From NCBI GenBank assembly GCA_010645155.1, contig JAAGOF010000055.1, positions 1,202,543-1,266,542 of the forward strand: a stretch of 64,000 bases of DNA. Direction: 5' to 3'. This DNA is from Tigriopus japonicus (Eukaryota > Arthropoda > Copepoda > Harpacticoida > Harpacticidae). Within the stretch, counting starts at the first letter, position 1. Each line of letters starts with the position of its first letter. The translations under genes were made by a program, and so were the position numbers. Of the stretch, positions 48,274-60,100 are shown piece after piece. The notes under the pieces were generated by a model. That model saw nothing but the letters and a program-made list of their open reading frames with translations. It made no database searches and was not told where the DNA came from.

Positions 48274-49723
48274 TTAGCCGTAGTATCTTGTCAGTATTGG
48301 AGGAATCAGCTGTTTAAAGGCGCGGCTCTGATGTGACATGGGGGAATAGGCATTTTGTTCCTTTTCTTCATTGGACGGCGGATCCAGTCGAAATCTATTC
48401 AAGGTCAGGTTTACTTATTCCGTTGACTTTCTAACTAAAATTCTTATACAGATACCTGTATCTGCTTAAAACGATATTATCATTGTCACGTTGAGGCTTC
48501 AAAACGATCGGGACAGGCTGTGGACCCACTTGAAGAATCTTGGGTTGTTCCACTTGCATTTGTTCTGCCCGTCTTAATTCATCGGCTCTTTGGTTGTCAA
48601 TGATGTTATTCAGATACCTTATCCGGTGATTTTGCCCTTGATTCGTCTGGATAGCCTCCTGGCTCTTGGCGGAAGGTTGGTAATCATATCGGATGTGGAC
48701 TCTTCGATCCGAGCCTTCGTCGAATGGGTAGCGTTCGAGGTAGATGAGTCGGTCTTTTTCGTCTTCTTCCTCTTCATCGACTTGGAACTCTAATTTGAAT
48801 GGATTGAAAGAATCATTTTTAAGGAGATTGGGGTCCACTTAACGTATTTTTTTGCCTCAGACGACAAAACGAGTGGAAACGGAAAGCCAAATGTTAAATG
48901 AAATTCTGGTCGACATTAAAGCGCAAACCATAAGGGAACTTGCTTTCTTGTTTCAATAAGAAAACTTATATTTGAATGGATATGATTATTTTTCATTTAT
49001 TGTATTCGACAACTGAAGTCCCCCCCAAAGGGGTGCATAAAGAGGGTATGTCATTGAAAGGACAAGTAAATATCAAAATATAAAATTGCAATTATGTGAA
49101 GTGAATTAAACATAGCAAAATATAGTAAATAATTGGGGGTGGAAACCAGTGGTTCATAACGGTATTGACTCCATACTTAAAGCCAAATCTTAAATTTATT
49201 TCAATTTCCGGGGATAGTTGATTTTTAGGAAAGGGAGTCTGAAGCAAGCAATAGAAAATAATAAGAGCAAGGAAAAAAGGCTCCAAAATAAGCAAGAAAA
49301 CTTTGAATTATGATGTAAAAAAGATTTGACTTTGTGTGCTACCTTCCCAAGTTAGAGGGTAAAATGGGGAGCTCAAGCCAAATTCTACATAGATTATTGG
49401 CAATTTTAAATGTTGAAGTGATATTACTGTAATAATCGACTTGCCTTGTCGTCAGTGGGGACACCGCACCCAATAAAATCCAAACTGTAAAAGCTTCCCA
49501 AGTAGAAATTACCTTTTTGTTCTGGCTGAACATGTTGCCCAAGATCTGGCTCTTCGCTATGGTATTTGATAAATCGGATATGGCTTGAAAGTTTAGGGTT
49601 GGGATGATAGAAGTCATTCTTGACAAAAGCACGAATGGATTTGCCTAAACCAACACCAACACCGTCAGACGTTCCAATGATTACGAACAATGCAATTATC
49701 TGTGGCGAAACGGCAAACTTCAT
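48274..49723 (-). CDS. Secreted protein or peptide precursor ending in RYYG, three exons
   Basis: Exons 49513-49723, 48456-48837 and 48274-48394 (phases 1 and 2 agree) give 237 residues. The signal peptide is MKFAVSPQIIALFVIIGTSDG. The mature chain is hydrophilic and nearly cysteine-free, with an acidic EEEEDEKDR segment and a Gln/Asn-rich middle. It ends PPILTRYYG followed by TAA. A C-terminal glycine next to an aromatic residue is the substrate form for peptide amidation, so a neuropeptide-like precursor is possible. However, no dibasic site directly precedes the C-terminal peptide. Family not recognised. Confidence 0.55.
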
Positions 49724-51161
49724 GCGCTTGAGGGATCCACTTTAGTCAAACTAGTACTCACCAAACAGTTGATGATGGCTCGTCCAGGATATATTAGACT
49801 ATATTCCATGGGGCTAAGTAACCTCAGCGTCAGAAATCGTGGTACAACTGAATTATAGAGACCTTTTAGACTTTCTTTTATCCCAAAATGGCCCTGAGGA
49901 TTACCTTAAACTTGTCACAAGTACTTGTTGAGTACCAAACGAACGATTTACGTCCCATTGAAGAGAAACTTTCGGGACCCTCGGATTTGGGGAAAAAAGA
50001 TTGGATCACGTTTTGGACCATTTCATATATTTGCACAGAAGAAAGAATACAGAGACAGAGAGACATGGTTTTAAAAAGATTTAAGGTAGTACGTAGGATG
50101 ATGTGTTGTGGATACTGTTGAGGGTAAGGATTGATTAGATGAAGGAATGGTTCTAGGGATTGGTAGTTTTCCAAGCTCGATGCAAATTCGAAGGACACGG
50201 TTTCAATTGATTTAATGACCGGAATAATCGCCTTTAGGCTTCACAGTTTCCCACTTGGATGTTAACCTATGTTTGCAACTCATCTACATAAATAAATAGG
50301 CATAAATATCACAGAATATATGCAGGCACCTTCTGTTGGTGGTGTGCCTCGAGAGAAAAGAAAGTAATACTTTTGGGAACAATTCACGCGTCGATCGCAC
50401 GACGTCTTCTTCAAGGAAAGGACAAAGGTTAAGGAAAAGGCTCGATCAAGGATGGAATGGGGTGGTATGTAACTAGTGGAACAAGGGTGAAGGAACCAGG
50501 ATCTCAGAGAATAGGAATTTTGATTGTGGCGGGGATAGGACGTTTTGTCGGAAGGAGAGGGAACAGGATCATGGATGATGATGGGTGCATTTTTCTCGTA
50601 ATGGAAGCGCATGTGGTGAAGTATCAAGATTTCATGGGGGAGCTCAACATAAACCATGGGAGTCGTGATGAAGAAATGAGTGAGGGCGGGAAGGACCCGA
50701 TAATGCTTGGTATCGTTCCAACCCTTGGCACACGTGAATGACCATTGGTTTTGTTCTTCTGTTTTGTTATTTCATGGAATGACTTTTAGTTGTTCTCTTT
50801 CATGCCTGGAAGAATCAGGCAAACAGATGTCGAGTGTTCACTTAAAAGTATGTTCGGGTGTGTCTCAATATGGCATTTCGAGAGTAGTAGTAGTAGTAAT
50901 AGTGGTGGTGGTAATAATAATAATGGTAGTAGAAGTAGTGGTATGATAGGTGGAGGAGTAATAGCTGGAACAATCTGGATCGCTCTGAGCCACGGTTAGT
51001 AACGGAGGGAATCATAGGTGAACTTGAACTATGAAGTGAGGTCGATAACAAATGTGCTCCGTCGTTCAATGCAAATCAGTCAGTAAAAGCTCTTGGAGAT
51101 CAACTGAGGGTAATGATGAGGGTGTGACACACAGAGAACAACATTAATGTCAGAGATATCA
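49724..51161. other. Intergenic region / 3' UTR of the ADAM gene
   Basis: No gene recognised. It should contain the 3' UTR of the ADAM gene (stop at 51162) and the promoter of the RYYG-protein gene. ORFs at 49878-50657 resemble no family. Confidence 0.45.
50883..50945. repeat. GTA/GTG/AAT trinucleotide microsatellite
   Basis: Tandem GTA, GTG and AAT units with interruptions. Overlapping frames yield poly-Ser, poly-Val and poly-Tyr artefacts. Confidence 0.8.
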
Positions 51162-54100
51162 TCATCCCAATCTTGATCTGGCACCCTTGCAAAACACTTT
51201 GTGCGAGGCACAGCAATTCTCCTGGATATACTTGTGGCGACAATACTGGTAGGCAAAACTCCGCAGGAACGCCCGACACGACAGCGAGCCAGCAATATTA
51301 TTTATGCGGTCTTCGCATCCGTCGGACTCTTCTGAAAGGGGTCAGATAAAGGTGTCAGTTATTGATCTTGAACTATTGAACTCATTCAATGTCCATTGAA
51401 AAAGGGGCTTTGTGACAAATTAAATGACAGATGACGGGGAAGAGACCATCTCAAAATGTAGGGTTAAAGCTTGGATAGACTATGGAAGCTCTCCAAATAG
51501 ATCAATGGCCTGGATCACATAACGTACTTATAACTAGATAGAGCATGCATACGTACCCCTTGCGAATGTGTGTGTTTGTATGTATGTATGTATGTGTTTA
51601 CTTCAGAAAAACATCATCGAGTACGTGTGAGACTGTTTGAATGTGCATGTGTGATTGTGCATTTGTGTTAAAAGATCGAGGAACCTTGACTCGATTTGAA
51701 CGAAATGACGCATAGTATGTACTCCTATGTATACCAAGGCCTGCATGAGAGATAGGACATGTGGAAGCAATCACCAATCCAATGACACCGGATTTCTCCT
51801 TGGAATTGGAAACTTGGGTTGGGCAAATGCCAAGTTTGTCGTCATTCGCAGCCGAGTTGTTTTTGCTCTTGAGAGATATCGATAAAACTGATGGAGAAAC
51901 TGCCGATTGATTTGTCTTTGATCTGAACTCTGTTCAAGGATGATTTCGGGTGAATATTAAGGTGGGTGGGGGAAGGGTTGGAAAAGGATAGAGTAGGGTG
52001 TAGGGAAACACTGAAGAATGGGACAGGAATTGGAAGGAGACTAAGGAAGGAATTGGTAAGAAGATCCGGTTGCTCTTACCACTGGTATCTTCGGCATTTT
52101 TATCATTTGAAGCTGGACTCTCAGATTTATTACTTGAACCGTCCTGATCATTTGCATCAGTACTATCCTCCTCCTCCTCATCATCTTGGCTGCCCTCATC
52201 GTCATCAGTGCCATTTTCATCAGCATCGTTCTCGTCGTCGATATCGTGGTTCTCCTGCTCAGAGTTTTGACGCTTCGGTTTCCGACGTTGCTTTGACGGG
52301 GAGGGTGTGGAGAGTTTCAAGGGGCTGACAGTGGGGCGTTTTTTAATGCGACGCCACCAAGGGATGCGGGTGGTGGTGGCTGGCGTAGACTGGGAGGTGG
52401 TTTCTGAGTCAGGATCAGATGAAGAAGGCTCTGTGGTGGAGGATAAGGTTGAAGGACTGGCCTCGAAATTACTCGAACTAGATTTCGAAGAGGGGGTGGT
52501 GCTAGAGGTGGAGGTGCGGGTTTCCGTGGTGAGGGTGGTAATGGTTGTGGAAGTTGCTGTGGTGGTTGTGGTGGAGGTGGTAGAGGACGAGCTACTTGAC
52601 AAGTCGTCAATTTTATGCCACCATTTCCTGGTTTCGAAATGTAGGAGAGGTTGGGTGATTAAGTTCAGCTCAAGATAGTGAGTGTGCTTTCGAACGTGAT
52701 CGTCACTTTGACAAGGACATGTTGATGATTGGAACGTGCATGTTCAAATTTGCAACTAACACCAAGTGTAGAAAATATACAGCAAAAGTCCTGCCTTGCT
52801 CCATTATTTGATAGATATATACATATGCAATGTGCTGTGGACAACCGAACCAAAGAGGCGTGTCTCCTGAGAAGTGTCTTAAAAGATCTTGTTTACCTCG
52901 GTGACTGGTTGGAGGGAGCCTCGCTGTATATCGAATTAGAGCCTTCGCTGGATCTCCTCAGGAAACCATCACCGGCATAATCCACGGAGTTCTCGTGTTC
53001 GAGGACACACTTGCCATTCAAGCACATCTAGAACAAATAAATCCCCCTGACGTTAGCCTCACATCATAACGATCAGCCTATTCTGTCCAACTCACAAATC
53101 CATCGCCACACCGAGATCCCTCAGCGGCGGGTCGATACGATACACAATAGCCGGATGCGGCATCGAAACAGAAGAGTTGGGCGCACACGCGGTCATCCTT
53201 GAAACACGCACTCGTTCCGCGGTCTTTGCGACATTGTGCGTCCAATGAGAGAAGCTTCCCGGGCAACACGCGGGGTAAGGGCTCCTCTTCGTGAGGACTG
53301 TTGTACATACAGGTTGCCGTTTCCCCACTAGAATAACAATGACAAGGACAATGCGGATTGCTGTGCTAAATGTAGTCAATTTAGTATATCCTTACTTGAG
53401 GAAGTGATGAAATTGCTTGACTGTGCAATGTGACCACCTGAAGCCTTTGGAGGTGTGTCGCAAATCACTCATGATGAAACCGTCCTCCCATCGACATTTG
53501 TTCGCTCCTGGTCCACCCAAGTACGATGGGGGTGGGGATCCGTCGTGCACCGCTCCGAGCCTTCAAAAAGTGCAAACAATAATAATTTGAAATTCAAAAG
53601 ACACTCTTAAATGAATTCTTACAAGTGTCCCAACTCATGGGCTGCTACAATAATGCCCGAAAACCCTCCGGTATCCTCGACAATGGCCACTGAGTTGACC
53701 TTCTCTAGCCGTTTATTCACTACACAGGCTCCTCCGACGTAAGCAAACCCGGCCGTTCCTCGGTTACATTCGCCCAATCGACTTTTCCGGCGACACATGT
53801 CCAATCTATAGGTAGTAATTTGGAAATTAGGTCTTTTTGATGCATCACCAGTCTGAATTAAGTAAGTTATGGGCGTTTCCACGTTAGCGTCATCAATTTG
53901 ATGTCAAACGTCACCCAATGTTAAAAGTAGGGACGGGCAGAAAGTGCAAATAATCTTACCTTTTTAGTTACCAAAAGTTGCAAAAAATGTGCCCAAAAGT
54001 GGAAAACAAAGTGCAGAAAAATGTTGAAAGTGCAAATAAATGTCGCAAAAAGAGCAAATAAATGTCAAAAAGAGCAAATAAATGTCAAAAAAGAGCAAAT

Positions 54101-57100
54101 AACTTGCATTTGGACTTAAAACGTCATTCATGGAGTACCCACGGCTCCTGATTGAGCAGAAGTCATTTACAAGTTACGAGTTCTATTAATTAGGTCACTA
54201 GCAAAAAGGATGTAAAGTCATGAAAAATACTCTAGTCAACAATCCTCTGAATTTTTCATTCCTAAGGTGGTCTCATGGATGTATGTACCTAAAATATTAT
54301 CGAAATATATTTAGCAATTGTTTTATATGGCTTTACATCACTCCGTTTTCGTCCTTCAAGTTGTTCAAAAATAGACATTGAAAATTGAACAGAAAAATAC
54401 CCACGTGTGCCTAACGGTTCCAGGATAACTCGGTACATGGGATAACTCAACACTGGATAACTGGGTACCGCGGAAAACTCGGTACACCGGATAACTGGGT
54501 ACAGCGGAAAACTCGGTACAGGAAGATTCTGTACAAGATAACTGGGTACATCGGATAACTGGGTACAACGGAAAACTTGGTACAGGAAGATTCAGTACAA
54601 GATAACCGGGTACACCGGATAACGGTGCATTGGATGACTGCATAAACAGGATGACTGGTATAAATAGAAAAGTGAGTGTCAGGATGATGGGTGTTAGAAA
54701 AAGATTGTTTGACATAAACTGAAGGCAACTGTGTTACCTTCCTGTTATCTTGTGCTTTTCTCAAAACGTTTTTGAAAGCATCAAAAATGTATCCTTTAGA
54801 TTTTGGCTCGATTATTGATGTGATAAACACGCCAAGTCCTTGAAGTATTATCAAGAGGTTTTAAGGTATAGGTTTCCATGGCTATGAAGTTAGTCAGATT
54901 TAACTATGAAGTTAGTCAGATTTAACTATGAAGTTAGTCAGATTTAACTATGAAGTTAGTCAGATTTAACTATGAAGTTAGTCAGATTTATCTATGAAGT
55001 TAGTCAGATTTAGCTATGAAGTTAGTCAGATTTAACTATGAAGTTAGTCAGATTTAACCATTTCACCGGATTTTTTTGCCAGTTTATGGAACGGTGCCAC
55101 GCCAAATATGGTCAATAATGCTTCAGAATCAATGACTCATATAATGTGGTGTACCCTATTATCTGGTTTGCCCACTTATCCGTTGTTCCCACTTACTCGT
55201 TGTACCCAGTTATCTTGTACTGAATCTTCTTGTACCGAGTTTTCCGTTGTACCCAGTTATCCGATGTACCCAGTTATCTTGTACTGAATCTTCCTGTACC
55301 GAGTTTTCCGCTGTACCCAGTTATCCGGTGTACCGAGTTTTCCGCGGTACCCAGTTATCCAGTGTTGAGTTATCCCATGTACCGAGTTATCCTGGAACCG
55401 TGCCTAACAATTGCACCAAAGAAAATAGTCCTAAATGTGTTTTAAGCATGTTTTTAGTGACATTACTTCAATATTTGGCCCATGGCCTTATTACCAGAAC
55501 TCAATTTCAAATGTAGCATTCATTGTCTCATCACATCTATATTGTTTGTAGATCCTTCCATTACCATAACCTGAGTTGCTTTAGGTTTGCTATTTGTTGG
55601 TTGCATGGAATGAGATTCTTTTGTCTAATCTTTAGTTTAGTAAACAGGATGTTATAATTAAAGCCAAGATGGTGAATAAAGTGTGAGGTTTGCGTCTGAA
55701 ATGCACATATTTCTTCAAGGTGCTAAGAATGGTTGATTGCAAAACAAGCTTTTTCGACTAGTTCAAAATTTGATCTTGAAAATAAAAATTCTTTCAAAAG
55801 CCACTACATTTTCTTAACAATTCTGTCAATTTTGGCCAAAAACGTAAATAAAAAGTGCAAATAAAGGTGAAAAGTGCAAAAGTGCAGAAAATAGGGTTTA
55901 TGTTACCAAAAATCTTTTTACACTATTTGCCCGTCCCTAGTTATAAGTATATGAGCAAATTTAGAAGCGCAACATCATCGTGGTTTTGGAACAATACGGG
56001 ATTTATTTCTTGCTAGGTAGAAGAAACGAGAAAGTCTTGGAACATGAATATTTTTACGTCAATAAGGTGCAGAGTGAAATTGATTCTTTATAAAAAAAAC
56101 GCAAAAAAATATTCCGAGACCCAAATATGGTTGTCGTGATGACCGGACCCCTATTTAGAAAATTCATCACCAGCAGTGCAATTTTTTTCATTCCAAACCA
56201 TTGAAACATGGGTATTTGTATAAAAAGGTCTTGATTAAGAAGCCAAAAATCACATATTTACATCTTAAAGTTTGATTACGAGGAAAAAAAAACATTTCTA
56301 TTTTTGCTTGAAAATTGGAATGAATCCAAACAATCCAATTTGTAATGAATATGCTGAAAGTTTAAACGATATTCTAAACGTACTTGGTGATGGCCACGGC
56401 AATGTCATAAACGGGTAAACGCCGTTCCAGGAACAAGTATTTGCCCATGTCCGTGAGGGCTGAGGCTGAGTCAATGGCATCTCGACCCACTCGGTTCCTC
56501 TCCAAATAAGGTGTAGCATCACGTCCCTAAAATCAGAATTATCCCGTGTCCTCACAAAGCTCTCAATAACAAGAAATCATGTCTAATTGTAGCTTACCCG
56601 CGAAATGATGATCCCCGCAATGGAAATCTTCACACTGGGACCCTTGAGTAGTTTGTACCTGAGATCGATGCCGTTCCAAAATGAGATGACATACCGCTTG
56701 ATCGCGATATTGTCCTTCCCGTGTAACCTAAAGATCGTGCGTGGTAATATTAGTAATAAGTAGGATCAAGGTTGTAAATTCCATCTGGTATTTTTCTACT
56801 TTCGACCATGAAATCGTTCAAGAAGGCAAATCTGCTTGGTTGCCTTTTGTCCTCTATTTATGCGATAGGGATATGCTTTGACATCAGGCCTATCATCTTC
56901 TAGATTTTCCTCTGCCAAACCCTTTTTCTGTCCTGATTATGGTGTAGCCGCCATTATGATTGTTGCTGTTGTTGATGATGAAGGGATAGAAGAGCTTGGG
57001 AAGATTACCATTGATCGCTCGTAAATTGCGTGTGTTGAAGGTCTCCTCAAGCTTTTTGTCCCCTGATTTCTAATGTTGGGCGGGGCTAGAGCACCCCCCA

Positions 57101-60100
57101 TAAATCTTAATCCTGACCTTCACCTCATGGCACACCCTTGCTAGCCAGAAGTATGTTTTTATCTCTTCCACTCACCTATACCCATCATAGTCCACGATAC
57201 AAAGGATTTCGGGGAAAATCATGTAAGGTGCTTGTCGTTTTCGTCTTGATTTGGCGTCTTTGCTTCGCGTTGGAAAGCTATCGGTTTCCATGTAATCTTG
57301 AGAAACAAATTGAACATTTATAGTAACGCTTACAGGGGCAATCATGTGGCTTTATGAGCCTTCAATCGTGAGCCAAAACCACCTTGGCTATCGATTGATT
57401 TCAATGAAATTATATTTAACCCCCCATTGACTTGCACTTACGAAAATCGCTTTGATGATCCAGATGCGAATCTTTGCGTTTATACACGATATGCAGATCG
57501 GCATTGACATCACTCTCTCGAGAGGTCTCAGAACGCCGACTTCGTCGAGAATTTCTCCACAAAGGCACTCGATTTGGATTTCGAACCTGCAATTGATTCC
57601 TTTTCGTCATCCATTTTGGTGCCATAAGCCTAATTTTCTTACCTTGACATCTTCATCCTCGAGATCGTCGTCATCCTCATCTAAGAAGGCGTAGTCATCG
57701 TGAAGCTCCTTTGGGACTTTGGAGCCACTCGTATCGTCATTTTGAAACGATGGCCACAAATAATCGTCCATCAATGAAGAACCCTGAGCTTCCAGATCCT
57801 CTTCTTGATCCTGGTCATAGCCTCTTTGGGCGAGAATTCGACGAACCTCGGAGGATATGGGCTTCACCACCAATTCATCACCAATGGTACCATCCTGGAA
57901 ATATATCAATAATTCCCTTAACATGATTTGGAAACTGGACGATGTTTCGAATCTTCGTTATGATCTTTGTTCGTTCATATGCAACAAGATGCCTTCCTGT
58001 TGTGGCATCTAAATTGAATATGGCATCCTGAATTGCACTTTTCTAATGCAATTGACCATCACGACGATGCTTGCCTGATCTTTTTCTCATGTTGGGCTCT
58101 CAACCTTTGAGCCGTAAATACTTGTGAATTGGCGTTGATGGTACCTGTTCCTCTCAGTCGAAGCCTGGTGCATTGTTATTCGAATATAATATTTGTTTGG
58201 GTGCCACATCCAACGTATAAATCACTCCCATGATGGTTGATGTGACTAGGAGAGAGAGGCTCGCAGAAGACAATTTGCAATTCAAAGAAACCGTTGCCTC
58301 AAACCCATCCATCCCCTGCGGAATACCTAAAACTAACTTCACCATACGTGTTCCTAACTCCAACACTAATTCACTGAATGTATAGTGAATAAGTAGTGGG
58401 CCGTTGGTTGCCGCTGGTTGATTGGAGTAGTTTGAAAATTGGTTGGAGACTCGCTCGCAATGTGTTTCCTGAATCGTCATTATCTTCATTAGCCACCGTG
58501 TCTTTTAGGTCAAAGATGAGCCTTCAAAGAACACGCCAATCTGTATTCAACCTAATCTAGATTGGTTTCGTTGAATTACATTATTGCACGTTCTGGGAGT
58601 GTCGCTAGCTCCCTCTATTCATGTCACCCGTAATGAGGATAATCACGAGGAGTTGTCGCTTGAATGGAGCTCCAGATGGATGAGATGGTGGGATCCCAGA
58701 AGACACCACGCTGTGGGTGGATTCTTTGAAAAGAAACTGTTGTCGTATGCACGTAATTTATGGGTTTTTATCTTCAAAGCAAGGCTATTTATAACAGTTT
58801 GCGTTGGAGCCATCTTCGGAGCCTCAAGGGGATCCTCAACTTGGATTTGAATTAGTTTACGTATGGTATAGTGCGTAATGATGAGCCAAAACGGGGCAAA
58901 TGAAAAGGATCGATTCTCGTGTCATGAACCAATCGATAATTTCGTTGTCTTGAGCCAACCTGACCTTGAGTTTGTGATTCACAATATGTGAAGACAAATG
59001 AAGAGACGACGGACGAGGATAATTAGTGTAATTGTAATCATCATCTGGGTCCCACTTCCAGGTCAACTTGTCCAAAGAGTGGTCTATAAAAGTCCATAAC
59101 TTACCATGAGGAGGGCGTCATCATCGCGATCTTTGTACAACAACATGGCTGCTTGATTGATTTCATCTTGGTACACATCGCCAATGTCTTCCTCATCCTG
59201 AAAAGACACAAAGAAATGAACGAAAAAGAATCAGGAACCATCATTAAATCATCAAAGCAAAGCAATAATGATGACATTTCGACGCTAAAAGTACGCGTTT
59301 AAGGGCATATGTATTTTTTCAAAAATTGGCAACCCTGATGTTGATCCCCATATGAAATAATGCCAACGCCAAAAGGAATGGGGCATGAAATGGACACTCA
59401 AAACTAGGACCGACCGTGTCAGTCCGTGAAAAATGGACATTTATATTTGACAAAAAGTGATGGTTCATATTTTGTCAATCATCTTCAAACCCAAAAGGAG
59501 TCTATCTTTCCAGGCACTATCCCATTGACAAGGGATGACAACAACCAAATAATCGACATTTTCAACGCAAGCCTTTTTTTATGGCATCTCTCCAATTGCA
59601 TATTTAGACGACCAAAAATGAATCCCTGAGGTTAACCGTCAATTGCATATGATTTGCAACAAGTATGTAAGAGACCAATTGACGGTTTGAGAGTAGGGAG
59701 GGGCTACATCAAATAAATTACCGCACCAACCAGTGATGAATCTTTCGCTGCTTGAATGGTCTGAAAGTGTTACCCTGCGATACCCCATTCATTGGTAACT
59801 CCTTGGTCCCCTTTTATCCATTGTCCTTATTTGTAAGACAAAAGTTGTAACTGATCACCGTTCCGATCACCATCATCAAGACTATTATCATCATCATCAT
59901 CATGACCATCATTGCATTGATTGCCATCGTCACTGAGAAGAATCCGTTCAAGATTGTGGATTCATAGAACTGGATAAGCCTCGAGACTTTGCAAGTTGCC
60001 AGAGGGCCTGGGGATTTTTTTTGTGACTCTTCCTCGAAGGATAGAGATTGAAGTGGCAGGAGAGGAACTTCCTGAAAATCTTCAACCGCTCATCTCTCAT

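Larger units (their letters stand above)
53928..55939. mobile_element. hAT-like non-autonomous element with long inverted repeat
   Basis: Termini TAGGGACGGGCA and TGCCCGTCCCTA are inverted. They are flanked by near-identical octamers GTTAAAAG (53920-53927) and GTTATAAG (55940-55947). Subterminal GTGCAAATAA motifs occur at both ends in opposite orientation. The interior holds a ~195-bp inverted repeat and a 22-bp minisatellite (separate entries). No transposase frame. Confidence 0.8.
53806..56383 (-). other. ADAM intron holding a 2-kb transposon
   Basis: Lies between the catalytic-domain exons 56384-56526 and 53623-53805 (phase 2). Almost entirely occupied by the hAT-like element at 53928-55939; the remaining ~440 bp are AT-rich unique sequence. 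Confidence 0.6.

Noticed and set aside
51966..52678. Plus-strand ORFs opposite the ADAM linker exon
   Set aside because: Produced by the reverse complement of Ser/Thr and Asp/Glu codons; the minus frame is joined by consensus, phase-matched splice sites.
54365..55516. Peptide-like ORFs rich in VPSYPV motifs on opposite strands
   Set aside because: Translations of the two arms of one inverted repeat; not genes.
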